Source: Paludibacteraceae bacterium (lineage in GTDB: Bacteria > Bacteroidota > Bacteroidia > Bacteroidales > Paludibacteraceae). From it: a stretch of 44,408 nt of DNA. Position numbers and translations under genes: made by a program. The stretch lies in assembly GCA_024400275.1 (NCBI GenBank), contig JAKSMY010000012.1:1-44408 (forward strand), read 5' to 3'. Positions 10,374-21,400 of this stretch are shown piece by piece; positions within the stretch are counted from its first letter, which is position 1; the number at the start of each line of letters is the position of its first letter. The notes below the pieces were generated by a model. The model worked only from the letters and a program-made list of their open reading frames with translations, searched no databases and was not told the origin of the DNA.

Positions 10374-11717
10374 ATGAAACGTAAGATTTACAACCGGTTA
10401 AAAGAATGGAAAATGAACCGTTCGCATCAGGAAGCTTTGCTTATTGACGGTGCCAGACGTGTTGGCAAGAGTTATATTGTTAAGGAATTCGGGCAAAACG
10501 AGTATAGATCGTATATGCTTTTTGATTTTTCCAATATCTCGTCTGATGTTCTTTATTTATTTGACCATTACCTTACGGATTTGGACACTTTATTTTCTCG
10601 TTTGACTTTATTATTGGGAGTTTCTCTCTATGAACATGAGTCACTTATCATTTTTGATGAGGTGCAGAATTACCCTAAGATTCGCCAAGCCATCAAGCAT
10701 CTTGTCGCGGACGGGCGATATGACTATATCGAGACTGGAAGTCTGATGAGTATTCATTATAATGTGAAAGATATTTTGATTCCGAGTGAAGAGGTGCATA
10801 TCAATATGTATCCGATGGATTTTGAGGAGTTTCTTTGGGCAATGGGTGAGGAACGGTTGATGGATTATGTCCGGGAATGTTTTTCAGAGTGTAAGCCTTT
10901 GGATGTGCCGTTGCATCGTAAGATGATGGAATTTGTCAGGTTATATACTGTGATAGGCGGCATGCCTCAGGCCATACAGGCTTATGTGGATCATAAAGAT
11001 TTTGTGGAAGTTGATGGTATTAAAAGACGTATTTTGACCTTATATCGTGAAGACATACAGAAATATGCGTTTGGCCAGTCGGAACGGGTAACACGTATTT
11101 TTGATGCCATTCCGGGGCAGTTGCAATGCCATGAGAAGAAGTTCAAATTAGTTTCTTTAGGTCATGGCTCGCGCATGCGTTCTTACGAGAATGCTTTTTT
11201 CTGGCTGCAAGAGTCGAGGGTGGTCAATGTGTGTTATAATGTTACGGCTCCTGAGGTCAATTTAGAGATGTTTCGTGGGGATAAGTTCAAGTTATATTTG
11301 GCGGATACCGGATTGTTGGTGTCGATGGCATTTCAGGATAGGGTAGAGGTTAGGGAGGTTTATAGTAAACTTTTGCAAGGCAAGTTGGAGATGAATAAGG
11401 GAATGGTTATGGAGAATATGGTCGCTCAGATGTTGGTAGCGAGTGGAAAGAGGCTTTTCTTTTTCAGTTCGGTGTCGCCTACGGCGGAGGATCGGATGGA
11501 GATAGATTTTCTTTTGCGTAAATCTCAGTTAACGTCTCGTCATAATATTCATCCCGTTGAAGTTAAGTCTGCCACTCGTTTTAGGACGACATCGTTGGAT
11601 AAGTTTTGTAAGAAGTATGTTCAGCGTGTAGCCACATCGATTGTTTTGTCCACTGAGAATCTCCGGCAGGACGGTAATATATTGTATTTGCCTCTTTACA
11701 TGACCCCCTTGCTTTAA
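10374..11717 (+). CDS. AAA_14/DUF4143 family ATPase (second copy)
   Basis: 447 aa from the ATG at 10374 (MKRKIYNRLKEWK). A GTG at 10362 would add four residues but is less likely. Walker A is GARRVGKSY, Walker B is LIIFDEVQNYP, and IETGSLMSI lies at the sensor position. The DUF4143-type C-terminus carries EIDFLLRKSQ with PVEVKSATRF, resembling a PD-(D/E)xK core. It has the same general architecture as the gene at 8977 but is too divergent to be a recent copy. Both sit between copies of one dispersed repeat, suggesting they travelled or were captured with it. The cellular function is unknown. Confidence 0.9.
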   Translation: MKRKIYNRLKEWKMNRSHQEALLIDGARRVGKSYIVKEFGQNEYRSYMLFDFSNISSDVLYLFDHYLTDLDTLFSRLTLLLGVSLYEHESLIIFDEVQNYPKIRQAIKHLVADGRYDYIETGSLMSIHYNVKDILIPSEEVHINMYPMDFEEFLWAMGEERLMDYVRECFSECKPLDVPLHRKMMEFVRLYTVIGGMPQAIQAYVDHKDFVEVDGIKRRILTLYREDIQKYAFGQSERVTRIFDAIPGQLQCHEKKFKLVSLGHGSRMRSYENAFFWLQESRVVNVCYNVTAPEVNLEMFRGDKFKLYLADTGLLVSMAFQDRVEVREVYSKLLQGKLEMNKGMVMENMVAQMLVASGKRLFFFSSVSPTAEDRMEIDFLLRKSQLTSRHNIHPVEVKSATRFRTTSLDKFCKKYVQRVATSIVLSTENLRQDGNILYLPLYMTPLL

Positions 11718-11725
11718 TCTCCCCC

Positions 11726-12030
11726 CCCTCTAAACTCTAAACTCTAAACTGTAGGCAGCTTTGCTGCCGTCCCCTAAACTGTAGCGCCTCCGGCGCGTCC
11801 TCTAAACTAATCCCCCCCCCTCCCCCTATGGGCGGCGTATAGCACCCCGCAGCGACAGTACATCCCTCTGGGCTTGGGCGGGGCTGTTTGCGTGGAGTCG
11901 CCAAGGGGTGCTATCCGCTGCTTCCACCTCTCTCCCCCTTACCGAGGGGGTCGGGGGGTGTCGTCCTATCAAGCGGCTTGCCGCTACAACACTCTGCTCA
12001 GCAGAACATCAATGGCGCTTAGTCGTTTGC
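11726..12030 (+). repeat. Composite GC-rich repeat R3, second full copy
   Basis: This aligns with R1 (8503-8777) along nearly its whole length. The difference is an extra 28-base cassette holding the mini-hairpin GCGCC (11784-11788) / GGCGC (11792-11796) between the same CTAAACTGTAG and CGTCCTCTAAAC flanks. The 26-nt inverted-repeat arms recur at 11831-11856 and 11897-11921. R3 ends at AGTCGTTTGC, after which the sequence departs from R1: the promoter segment found after R1 and R2 is absent here. The stretch has no convincing gene. Confidence 0.8.
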
Positions 12031-12059
12031 AGAAGAAAAAAGCAAGCGTCAGCGTTACC

Positions 12060-12079
12060 AAAAAAAGCCGGCTTTTTTT
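12060..12079. terminator. Perfect A7-GCCGGC-T7 palindrome
   Basis: Seven A, GCCGGC, seven T: a perfect 20-base palindrome that reads as a short GC core with a T-tract on both strands, so it could act as a weak bidirectional terminator. A second small hairpin, AATTTGC/GCAAATT, follows at 12106-12122. Both lie between R3 and the giant-gene promoter. Confidence 0.5.
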
Positions 12080-12176
12080 GGAGAGGAGGAGCAACCGAGT
12101 GCCCTAATTTGCATAGCAAATTCATTTCACGAGGTTTGCTCCGACGAAAAAATATGTTATAAAACATAAAAATTTA

Positions 12177-12208
12177 TTTGCGTAAGTTAATTTTTTCTTG
12201 TATCTTTG
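12177..12208 (+). promoter_or_regulatory. Promoter of the giant repeat-protein gene
   Basis: TTTG at 12177-12180 and TATCTTTG at 12201-12208 have a 20-base spacer, a full match to the Bacteroidota consensus. Transcription should start near 12215, leaving a leader of about 215 bases before the ATG at 12432. Confidence 0.85.
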
Positions 12209-12231
12209 CACTCGTATTTGAACAATTAACC

Positions 12232-12297
12232 ATGACTGTGAGTCCATACCAGGCTCATTTTGTCGTCGTGATGGCTGATAATCAACCACTTACCTAA
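12232..12297 (+). CDS. Possible 21-codon leader peptide upstream of the giant gene
   Basis: A short complete frame, ATG to TAA, encodes MTVSPYQAHF followed by VVVMADNQPLT. It begins about 17 bases after the predicted transcription start and is preceded by the A-rich GAACAATTAACC, typical of translated starts in this phylum. It ends 134 bases before the giant gene. Whether it is translated is unproven; a frame this short could occur by chance. If real, it could be a leader peptide controlling expression of a very costly protein. Confidence 0.35.
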   Translation: MTVSPYQAHFVVVMADNQPLT

Positions 12298-12329
12298 TTC
12301 CGCTTAATTATGAACAAGGAATAAAGAAA

Positions 12330-12352
12330 GTCTATACTCTATACTCTATACT
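12330..12352 (+). repeat. CTATACT tandem micro-repeat in the giant gene leader
   Basis: CTATACT is repeated three times in a row (in AAAGTCTATACTCTATACTC and onward) between the short leader frame and the giant gene. It has the same form as the CTAAACT runs in R1-R3 but a different unit sequence. Confidence 0.6.
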
Positions 12353-12431
12353 CCAACAGTAAGCGCAGCGAACGGTCCATACAATTGTTAATATATCTAA
12401 CCACAATATTACTAACTAAAAATTTTTTATT

Positions 12432-15400
12432 ATGAAAAACCATTACATTTTAACGAAGGGTGAACGAAGGGTGAACGAACCGTGTTCTTACCGTGCTCTT
12501 AACGGGGGTAGAACGGGAGTAGAGCCTACTGTTACCGACACGCTGAGCCCCTCTTGTGCTCACCAACAAGCAGCCCCACTGCCCAACAATGCCGCTTGCG
12601 GCAACAACAAGCGACTCCGTCGCTCAACAATTGCCCTCGGCACCTCTGCTATTTCTCGACTCGTCACTAACTCCACCGTCGAGGGTCATTCGAGGGTCGT
12701 TCGAGGGTCGCTCGAGGGTCGCTCAACAATTGCCACCGGCACCTCTGTTGCTTCTCAACAAGCAGCCCCGCTGCCCAACAATGGCGTCAGCCAGCATCAA
12801 GCGACCCCGTCGCACAACAACACCTTCCTAAGGAAGGTTGCCATGCTCCTCTTCGTCCTTATGCTTGGCATAGGTAATATGTGGGGAGCAGATGTAAACA
12901 AGAATACTATCATATATTTTGATAATTCAGTTGCCAACTGGGATTATAATTACATTTACTTTGCTATCGCAGGAAATGATAATAATTCCACTTTGTATAA
13001 GATGACAAAGATTGACAATACGAAATTATATGTTCATCAACGTACAGACAATACATGGACCGGATATAATTATGTACATCTTTTCGCAGCAACTAGTGAT
13101 TGGGGATCAAATGGAGGCTCGTGGAGTAATATGACCACCTATGGTGCGAATATTAGTTTATCTTATAACAACTATGGTTTTGGGTCTGGTTGTTATGGAA
13201 TTAAACTTGCTTCGGCAGGGACTAAAACTAATCCTTCTGCAATTACACCGACCTATTATGGTAGTGGTTATTCAAGTTTGAATAATGTTACTTTATATTT
13301 AAAATGTAAAACATCAACAAATGGAGGACAGTCATTTTCGGATAGTAAACCACCAGTTACATTGAGTCTTAAATACTATACTTTCAGTAGTGCTTATAAT
13401 AAACTTAGTTCACAGGGTACGCAAAATTTGAGTACCGGTGCTACTTCTACTAACAAGACTGTTGGTTATACTTGTAAAACCACACTGGTGGCGCAAAATG
13501 CAACTGGATATACATTTAATGGATGGTATGCAGGGGAAACAAAAATATCATCGGAATTACAATATGATGTTTATCCAACTGAGGGAACCACCTACTACGC
13601 ATATTACACCAAAGCACAATCTTCTTACACCGTCACATACAAGGCTAATGGCGGTACAGGTAGTGATATCGTGGATAATGTGAATGCTGGTGCTTCGCAT
13701 ACTGTTCGAGCTGCTAACACATTCTCTCGCACCAATTGGAGTTTCCTAAAGTGGAGCGATGGGGATGCTGTCGCTCATAACCCGAATGACAAAATAACGG
13801 TCAATAAAAATCTTACTCTTTATGCTCATTGGGAGACATGGATGGTTCGAGGTGATTTCGATGGTGATGGCAAATGGGAAGAGTATCAACTTGTTAATGG
13901 TTCTGCTACTATTCCTATTACTGCTGGTGGAGATCGGTCTTTCCAAATTATGTATGGTAAAACGGATACGGATAGCCAGTATTACAAAAATACTGGTACA
14001 ATGACCTCTTCCAATTGCACTGGTTGGACAATGAGTACAAGTGCAGCGTCTGATTGTAAGATTACCCCCACCATTACTGGAAACTACACGTTCTCTTTCA
14101 ACACAAGCAACAAAACACTCTCTGTCACTTATCCTACCACCTACACCGTCACCGTTGCTGCCACTCCGCCTGACTATGGTACAGTTGATAAAACCAGTGT
14201 GACAGACATTCCATCAGGGGCTACCGTTACCAAGAATAATAATAAATTCACAGTCAATGGCACTACCGTTACTGCAACGGCTACTACTCCTGCCACAGAT
14301 GATGGCTATACATATAGTTTCAAACAATGGAACAATGTGCCGGATGAGGTTACTGCCAATGTAACTAACGCACAAGCCGTATTCCAACGTACCGCAAAAG
14401 AATACACTATCACCTATCAAGGTTTAGAAGGTGCTACTCATAACAACCCTGACAAATATACAATTGAGTCCGAAACGATTACCTTTACTGCTCCTTCAGC
14501 ACGTACTGGCTACACTTTCAATGGTTGGTTGCCTGTTTCTATTGCCAAAGGTTCAAAGGGTAACACGGAGGTAACTGCTTCTTGGACTGAAAATGTCTGT
14601 GTTACTCCAAGCATTACTGCATCACAATTGGCTGCTGCCAACTATACGGTAAATTATGAAGCTACTGCCTTGAGTGTTACAGCATCAGTCACAGATGCTG
14701 GTACATTGTCTTACCAATGGTACAAAAACACCACTGCAAGCAACCAAAATGGTACGATTCTAGAAAATTGCACCACTGCCACTTACACCCCTTCTACTGC
14801 AAGTGAGGGCACACTATATTATTATTGTGTAGTCACCAACTCCAAAACTAACTACACCAGCAAGAGCACTACATCTTCTGTCTCTGGTGCCATCACTGTC
14901 ACTGGTGATACCCCTGGTTGCTATTCAACACTCGCTTATAGTGGTGGTTCTTCAATGCCTGAAGGGTGGACCATTCTTTCTCCCTCTCAAAATCCTCACC
15001 CTCAAATTAACAACAACACAATAGCTATGGCTAAAAGTAATAGCTACACCTATGATTCAGGGCAACCAGGAAAAGGTATGTATTTCGTAGCAAACAAAGA
15101 TGCGACTATATCCCTTAAAGCGTATTGTGATGGTACATCTATTTGTTTGGTTGAGTATAAAAACAATCAATACACTATTATTCGAACTTGGAATGGCAAA
15201 GACCAAACACTAGATGCTACAATAACAAATGGGAACACATACTATCTTACTCCTAAAGCAGGAAGCTCAACTAATGACAAATGTAACATCAAAACTATTT
15301 CTTTTAATTGCTCTTCTCCTGTCGTTACCACCACTTGGTATGTCTATGGTCTATTCAAAGGAGATGAAAGTTGGACTAATCACAATCTGACAAACGGTCA

Positions 15401-18400
15401 ATATTCGGTCACACTTGATAAAAACTCCTCTTATGATTTCAAGGTACGCAAGAATGTATCCAATGTAACAGAGGATGTATATTATGGTGCTTCTGCTGAT
15501 GATAATGCGTACAAAACCAGCGGTGCTCAGTGGACTCTTGATGGTAAGTATAATGTGCACCTCAAAACCGCTGCTGCCGGTTCTTACATATTCAATGTAA
15601 TTACTACTGGTGACAATCCACAAATCAAAGTCACTTACCCGGCAGCATATACGGTAACATTTGACATGCAAGGTCACGGTACAGCCCCTGACCCGCAAAC
15701 CAATATCGCTTTGGGAGAAAAAGCAGTTGAACCTGCTACTCCTGCTGATGTGGATGGTTGGCATTTCGTAGGCTGGTACAAAGAAGCAGCTTGTACCAAC
15801 GTGTGGAACTTCAACTCCGAAACCATTTCAGACAATACTACTATCTATGCTAAGTGGGTCAAAAAAGTAACAAGTATTACACTTTCGCAGGCACAAAGTA
15901 TATACGAAATGCAAGTGGCTGATAAGTTAAAACTCACTTTGGCTGCTTCTCCCGATGATGCCGAATACGGCACAACATATACTTGGTACTCGTCAAATGC
16001 AAGTCTGATAACTGTTGACCAAGACGGTGTTGTTACTGCTAAATCGGTTGGTAACGGTGCATACATCTATGTAACCAATAATGATGGCATTACGAGTAAT
16101 CATTATACTATCGATGTGGTATCCGGAGAATGTACCGGACATTGGTCTGTACACATGTGGAATAATGATAACTGGACCAACCGTCATTTGTGTTTCACAC
16201 AGGTTGGTAGTTCTACTACATGGATTACCCAACAAACTGTCTTACCAAGTAATAGTAGTTCCGAACGCATTAAGGTGTTATACGACAATGCAGATGGCTA
16301 TTATACCAAAGATTGGGCAACTCGTTATGTGGTTACCAATGGTTACCGCGATGGTGAGTGTACTGACGTATCCGATGGAAACCGTTACCCGGGACAAGAC
16401 GCGATAGGTTATTTCCGTATTTATGATAATTCTACGGATGAGAACTATTTCCTGTCATTTGAACCAATCTACGCTATTCGTTATGGATCTGGCGATAATT
16501 GGACAATTACCAATTTCAACACACCCGAGACTGCAAATAATTATTACACCGACTTATGGCAAGTGCCCAATAATTACACCTCTATACAAATATACGCAGG
16601 TGCGCGCACGGAAAATAATGTCAACTCTATTGGTGGGCGTAGCAATACGGTCAATATGAATACCATTACAGGATTGACTGGTGATAATCTCGCAGGTACA
16701 TACGGAAAATTTAAGATTAACGACAACTATTGTAACCAAACTAACTTTAATCTACAATTTATCCCTTACTACGTAGTTGAACTTTACAATAACGGTGAAC
16801 TCTTTGATGAACGCCAAAGCAGTTTGGCTTCCAGCCCCGGTAAAGTTGTCTTCAGCGTTCCTGAAGCACCAACAGGATATGACTTCGGTGGTTGGCAACG
16901 CGAGAATGACACATACATCGTCAAACAAAGTGATGCTGATTGGAACAACTATGAAATGTGGAAATCTTACGAACGCTTCAATGCTGTTTGGACACCACAA
17001 ACCTATACCATCAATTACAAAGACCAAGGCGGTTCTGATTTCTCTGGTCAGCATGCTGATGGTGCTCCTACCACATACACTTATGGTGTAGGTGCAACGC
17101 TGAAATCTGCCACCAAAACTGGCTATGAGTTTGGCGGTTGGTATTTCAGCTCAAATTGTTCAGGCACTGCTGTCACCTCTATTGGCACAGATGCCCACGA
17201 AAACAAAACCCTCTACGCCAAATGGACCGAAATAAAAGTAACTAAAATAGAATTATCAAAAGATGAATTTGACTTAAAAGTTGGTACTTATGAGGACATT
17301 ACACTCACCATCACACCTGCTACTGCTCTTAATAAAGACATTAATTACACATCATCTATAGCAAGCAACGTAACTATTACAACAGTTGATGGCAAATACA
17401 GAATGACTGCCAGCGGTGCTGATTATCAAAAAGTTGGTAAGTTCAAAAATGAGAAGAGTGGCATAGTTGCTGAATATACATTCTCCAGTTACTACGAAAT
17501 TGTATATAATACCAAAGGTGGCTCTGAAATCGCTGCACAACAGTACTATAGTAGTAGTCACAAGACATTCGCTAAACCAACTGACCCAACTAAAGATGGT
17601 TATGTATTCGCAGGTTGGTTCAAAGATGAAGATTGTGAAGGCACAGCATTTACTTCATTTGGTAGCAACCCAAACGACAACATCACCCTCTATGCTAAGT
17701 GGGCAAAGAAATACACCGTCACCTTTGCTGCCGGTGGAGGTTCTGGATCAATGGCTGCTGCTCAAGTAACAGAGGGTACGGAATACACTCTTCCTGCTTG
17801 CACTTTCACTGCTCCTTCCGGCAAAGAGTTTGACGCTTGGACCTCTACGGATGTTGAGATTGCCAACAACAAATTCACTATGCCTTCCAAAGCTGTCACC
17901 GTCACTGCTACTTGGAAAAACCTCCCCGAACCTACTGACTGTAATGCATACGTTATGAAGTGGAAAAGTAGTAAATTGTATGACGGCTCAACTGATGATT
18001 CATACACCTACACACCTGCTTCTACACACAGCGACTACCTAACACTATCATTCAAACAGGCAACAGGAATATCTAGCGACAATAAAGATGCAGCCAAAGA
18101 GGCAGAAAATGCGTCTCTTAACACTGGTAAATTTGTCGGAAACACATTTACCTTCACACCTAAGTCTGGTAAAATAACTAAGATACGTTATTTTGGTAAA
18201 GTATCAGGGCTTGCGGAATATTCACTAGATGGTAGTTCTTGGACGGAATATGGTACTAAATCAGAAGAGGCATATACCATTGATTTGAATGCAACTCCTG
18301 CCTCTCAATTCTCAATGCGAAATAAAGGTGCAACTGAGGGCAATTCTCATGCGGGTGTTTGGATTCGCAATATGGAAATAACCATTTGCCCAAGTTCATC

Positions 18401-21400
18401 ACCAACTCTCTCTTCTATTGCAGTTAAGACTCCTCCTACCAAAACTTCTTATACTGCTGGCGATAACTTTGACCCAACTGGTTTGGTTATTACCAAGACT
18501 ATGAGCGATGAATCTACAGAAGATGTTGCTTATAAAGATGAGTCAAGTAGTTTCTCATTTGAACCTTCTACATCACTTGTGGCTGGTACTACCTCTGTCA
18601 CCATCACCTATGGCGGCAAAACGACCACACAAGCCGTCACCGTCACCGCTGCCCCTCAACCCGGCGAGTGTACAGATACTTATACGTACGACTACAGCAC
18701 ACATAATAATGGTGGAACATACACCACTCCAGATGGACAAACTGCTGCAAGTGGAGATAACAAAGATGTATCAAGTAATCCATGGCAGATGTATTCTGGT
18801 GATGGCATTTCTGTTTCTCTTACCAAAGGTATGTACGATGGCAAGGGAACTTATATGAATGCATACATTAAGATGAACAAATCTGATGCATCTTCCCCAT
18901 CTTCTCTCACCATCATATTAGCAGAAGGATATACAGGAACTCTGAAAATAAAAATAGGAGGATATAATGGTGGTTCAAGAACTATCAAGGTAACAGGAAA
19001 TGATGATCAAACATCATCTGGTAGTCATACACCAGCAGATGATTTTAAGGAATTGACTTTCAACTTAGCAAAAGGTGCTAACATATTGACCGTTAGCGGT
19101 GGTACTGCATACATTTCTTACATGAAGATTGATGTTTCTAGAGAATGCGAATGCACTGCTCCGACTTCTCCAACCATCACAGGCAATTCGGGCAATGCTC
19201 GAACCAACATGACCTTGACCGCTTCCGCTACGGGTACAGATGCCAACACAACTTATACTTGGTACAAAGGCAACACAAGCGGAACTCCTGAACAAGCAGC
19301 TGCAACGGCAAGCAATAATGGTAACAAATTGTCATTGGGTACTATTCACTATTCCAACAATGATGATAAATACATCTGCGTTATCTCCAATGGCGATGGT
19401 TGTACTGCCAATGTCGAGGCAACTTTGAGTATATCTCGCATTGCTGCTCCTACCTTAACTGCTTCGGTTACATCTACAAATCTGACACTCTCTTCTGGTA
19501 GTGCCTCTACTACCGTTAGCAGCGAGGGTGGCAATGGCGCAACGGTTGCTTACAAGGTTTATACCAATGAAGCTTGCACCACAGAAGTGGCTGCGGCTAC
19601 TGCTAAAGTAGAAAATACCACCTTCACCGCTACCGCCGCAGGCACTTACTACCTCCGTGCCGAGCAAGCCGCTAATGACGACTACAATGCCGTTAATTCT
19701 GCCTCTGTAGCCATCACCGTCACCGGCACCACTCCTACCCCAAGTGGCGATTGTTTCTCTCTCGAAATGAAGAGCGATGCAAGTGATCAAAATTTAGCAG
19801 CAGGTGGCAGTTATGATTTGCTTAAATCTGGGAAAGCAACCATTTCTGGTGCAACATCGGTTCAACTAATCAACAAGGCTGCTGGTAAGGCATATGACGT
19901 AATTAAAAATAACGAGATTGACTTTAGTTCGGATAATATTGGTCTTAAAATAGAGTTGTCCAACGCTTTGGCAAAAGGTGATAAAATTAGTTTCACTACT
20001 GGACAATCAACTGTAAGACAAATTTGTTTCACAACAACAGATTCAAGAGCCACCACAATCCCAACGACATCGCAATCATATACAATTCCAGAAGGTAGTC
20101 CATTAATAGGTTCTAATGTTTTGTATGTTTGGAGAGTTAGCAATACAACCTATGTCAAGACAATCAATATTGAGTGTTCTGCTACTCCTCCTACTTGCAC
20201 ACCTCCTACCGCAGTGAACATCACTGGCGAGACCAATTACAAAGCAGGTGATAATATTTCACTCACAGCTACTCCTGTAGGTGGCGAAGGCACACCTGTT
20301 ACTTACCAATGGTACAAGAATGGTAAGATTATCTCTGGTGCTACTGCCACATACACTATAGAAGACTGCAAAGCAAGCGATGCTGGCGTATATTCGTGCA
20401 AAGTATCCATGGGCGATTGCAGCAAGACCTCCTTCGGTCTGCAAGTCACAGTCACCGGCGATGAACCTTGTGCAGAACCTAATTTCACTACTCAACCAAG
20501 CAATGTGTCTGCTAAATTAGGCAAAGAAGCCACATTTACCGTAGATGCTACAGGTGCTGCATTCTACCAATGGTACACCTGCGATGCCGAGGGAAATAAC
20601 TGCGACCCATTGCCCGATGCCAACAACGCTTCCTACATAATGCCTCTCACTATGGAGAAAGTAGGTGTAGCATATCTCCGTTGCAAAGCTATCGCTGCTT
20701 GTGGTGCTGAAAAATGGAGCAATGTGGCTTCCGCTTCGTTCTCACCTGTTGAGTTCACTGTGAAATATACCACTTATACCAGTTCTTCTTCCGACATCTC
20801 GTCTGCTGACGCATTTACGGTGAACAAAGAAATCAACCCGGCTGCTTCTGCTTATGTATCCAATCCTACCAACATAGCGTTTGCTGGTACATGTCAGCCG
20901 TCAGGCAAAGGTGACGGTAGCAACTGGTCTGCCCAAATCGCTATACCTACCGCAACATCTGATGCCGACTATTTGAGTTATACTTTCGATGTCGCTCACG
21001 ACTACTATATGGCAATCTCTGAAATACACTTGCCCGTGCTAATGGCTACCTCTGACAAAGAGATTTACCTCACTGCCACTATCACGGACGAGATAGGCAC
21101 TACCCTGTCGGTTTCACAAACTATTACTTCTACCGAATCGTCTGACTTTGTATTCGATTTGGATGATGAGAAATTAGTTGGTACAGTCACAGTCAAGATT
21201 GCAGCATACGGCAGTAGCAGTTATCGTCTCTACAAAGAACTGACAATTGCCGGTACTATCAACTCGTTGCCTACTCCTACTATTGCGTGGAAAACAGCTC
21301 CTGTAAATGGTACTGTGGCAACAGACAACACCCAGATAGAAGCAATCGATCCAAACGAGGGCGATGATGCACAATACTACACCATCACTTATCGTAGCGA

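Noticed and set aside
11874..12162. Small plus-strand frames inside and after R3
   Set aside because: They run through GC-rich repeat DNA that is also present, with frame-breaking differences, in R1, so they are not under coding constraint.
13840..13900. GDFDGDGKWEE in the giant protein considered as a dockerin calcium motif
   Set aside because: It occurs once within the WxVxGxF domain, whose second copy (GLFKGDESW) lacks the aspartate pattern, so a dockerin is not supported.
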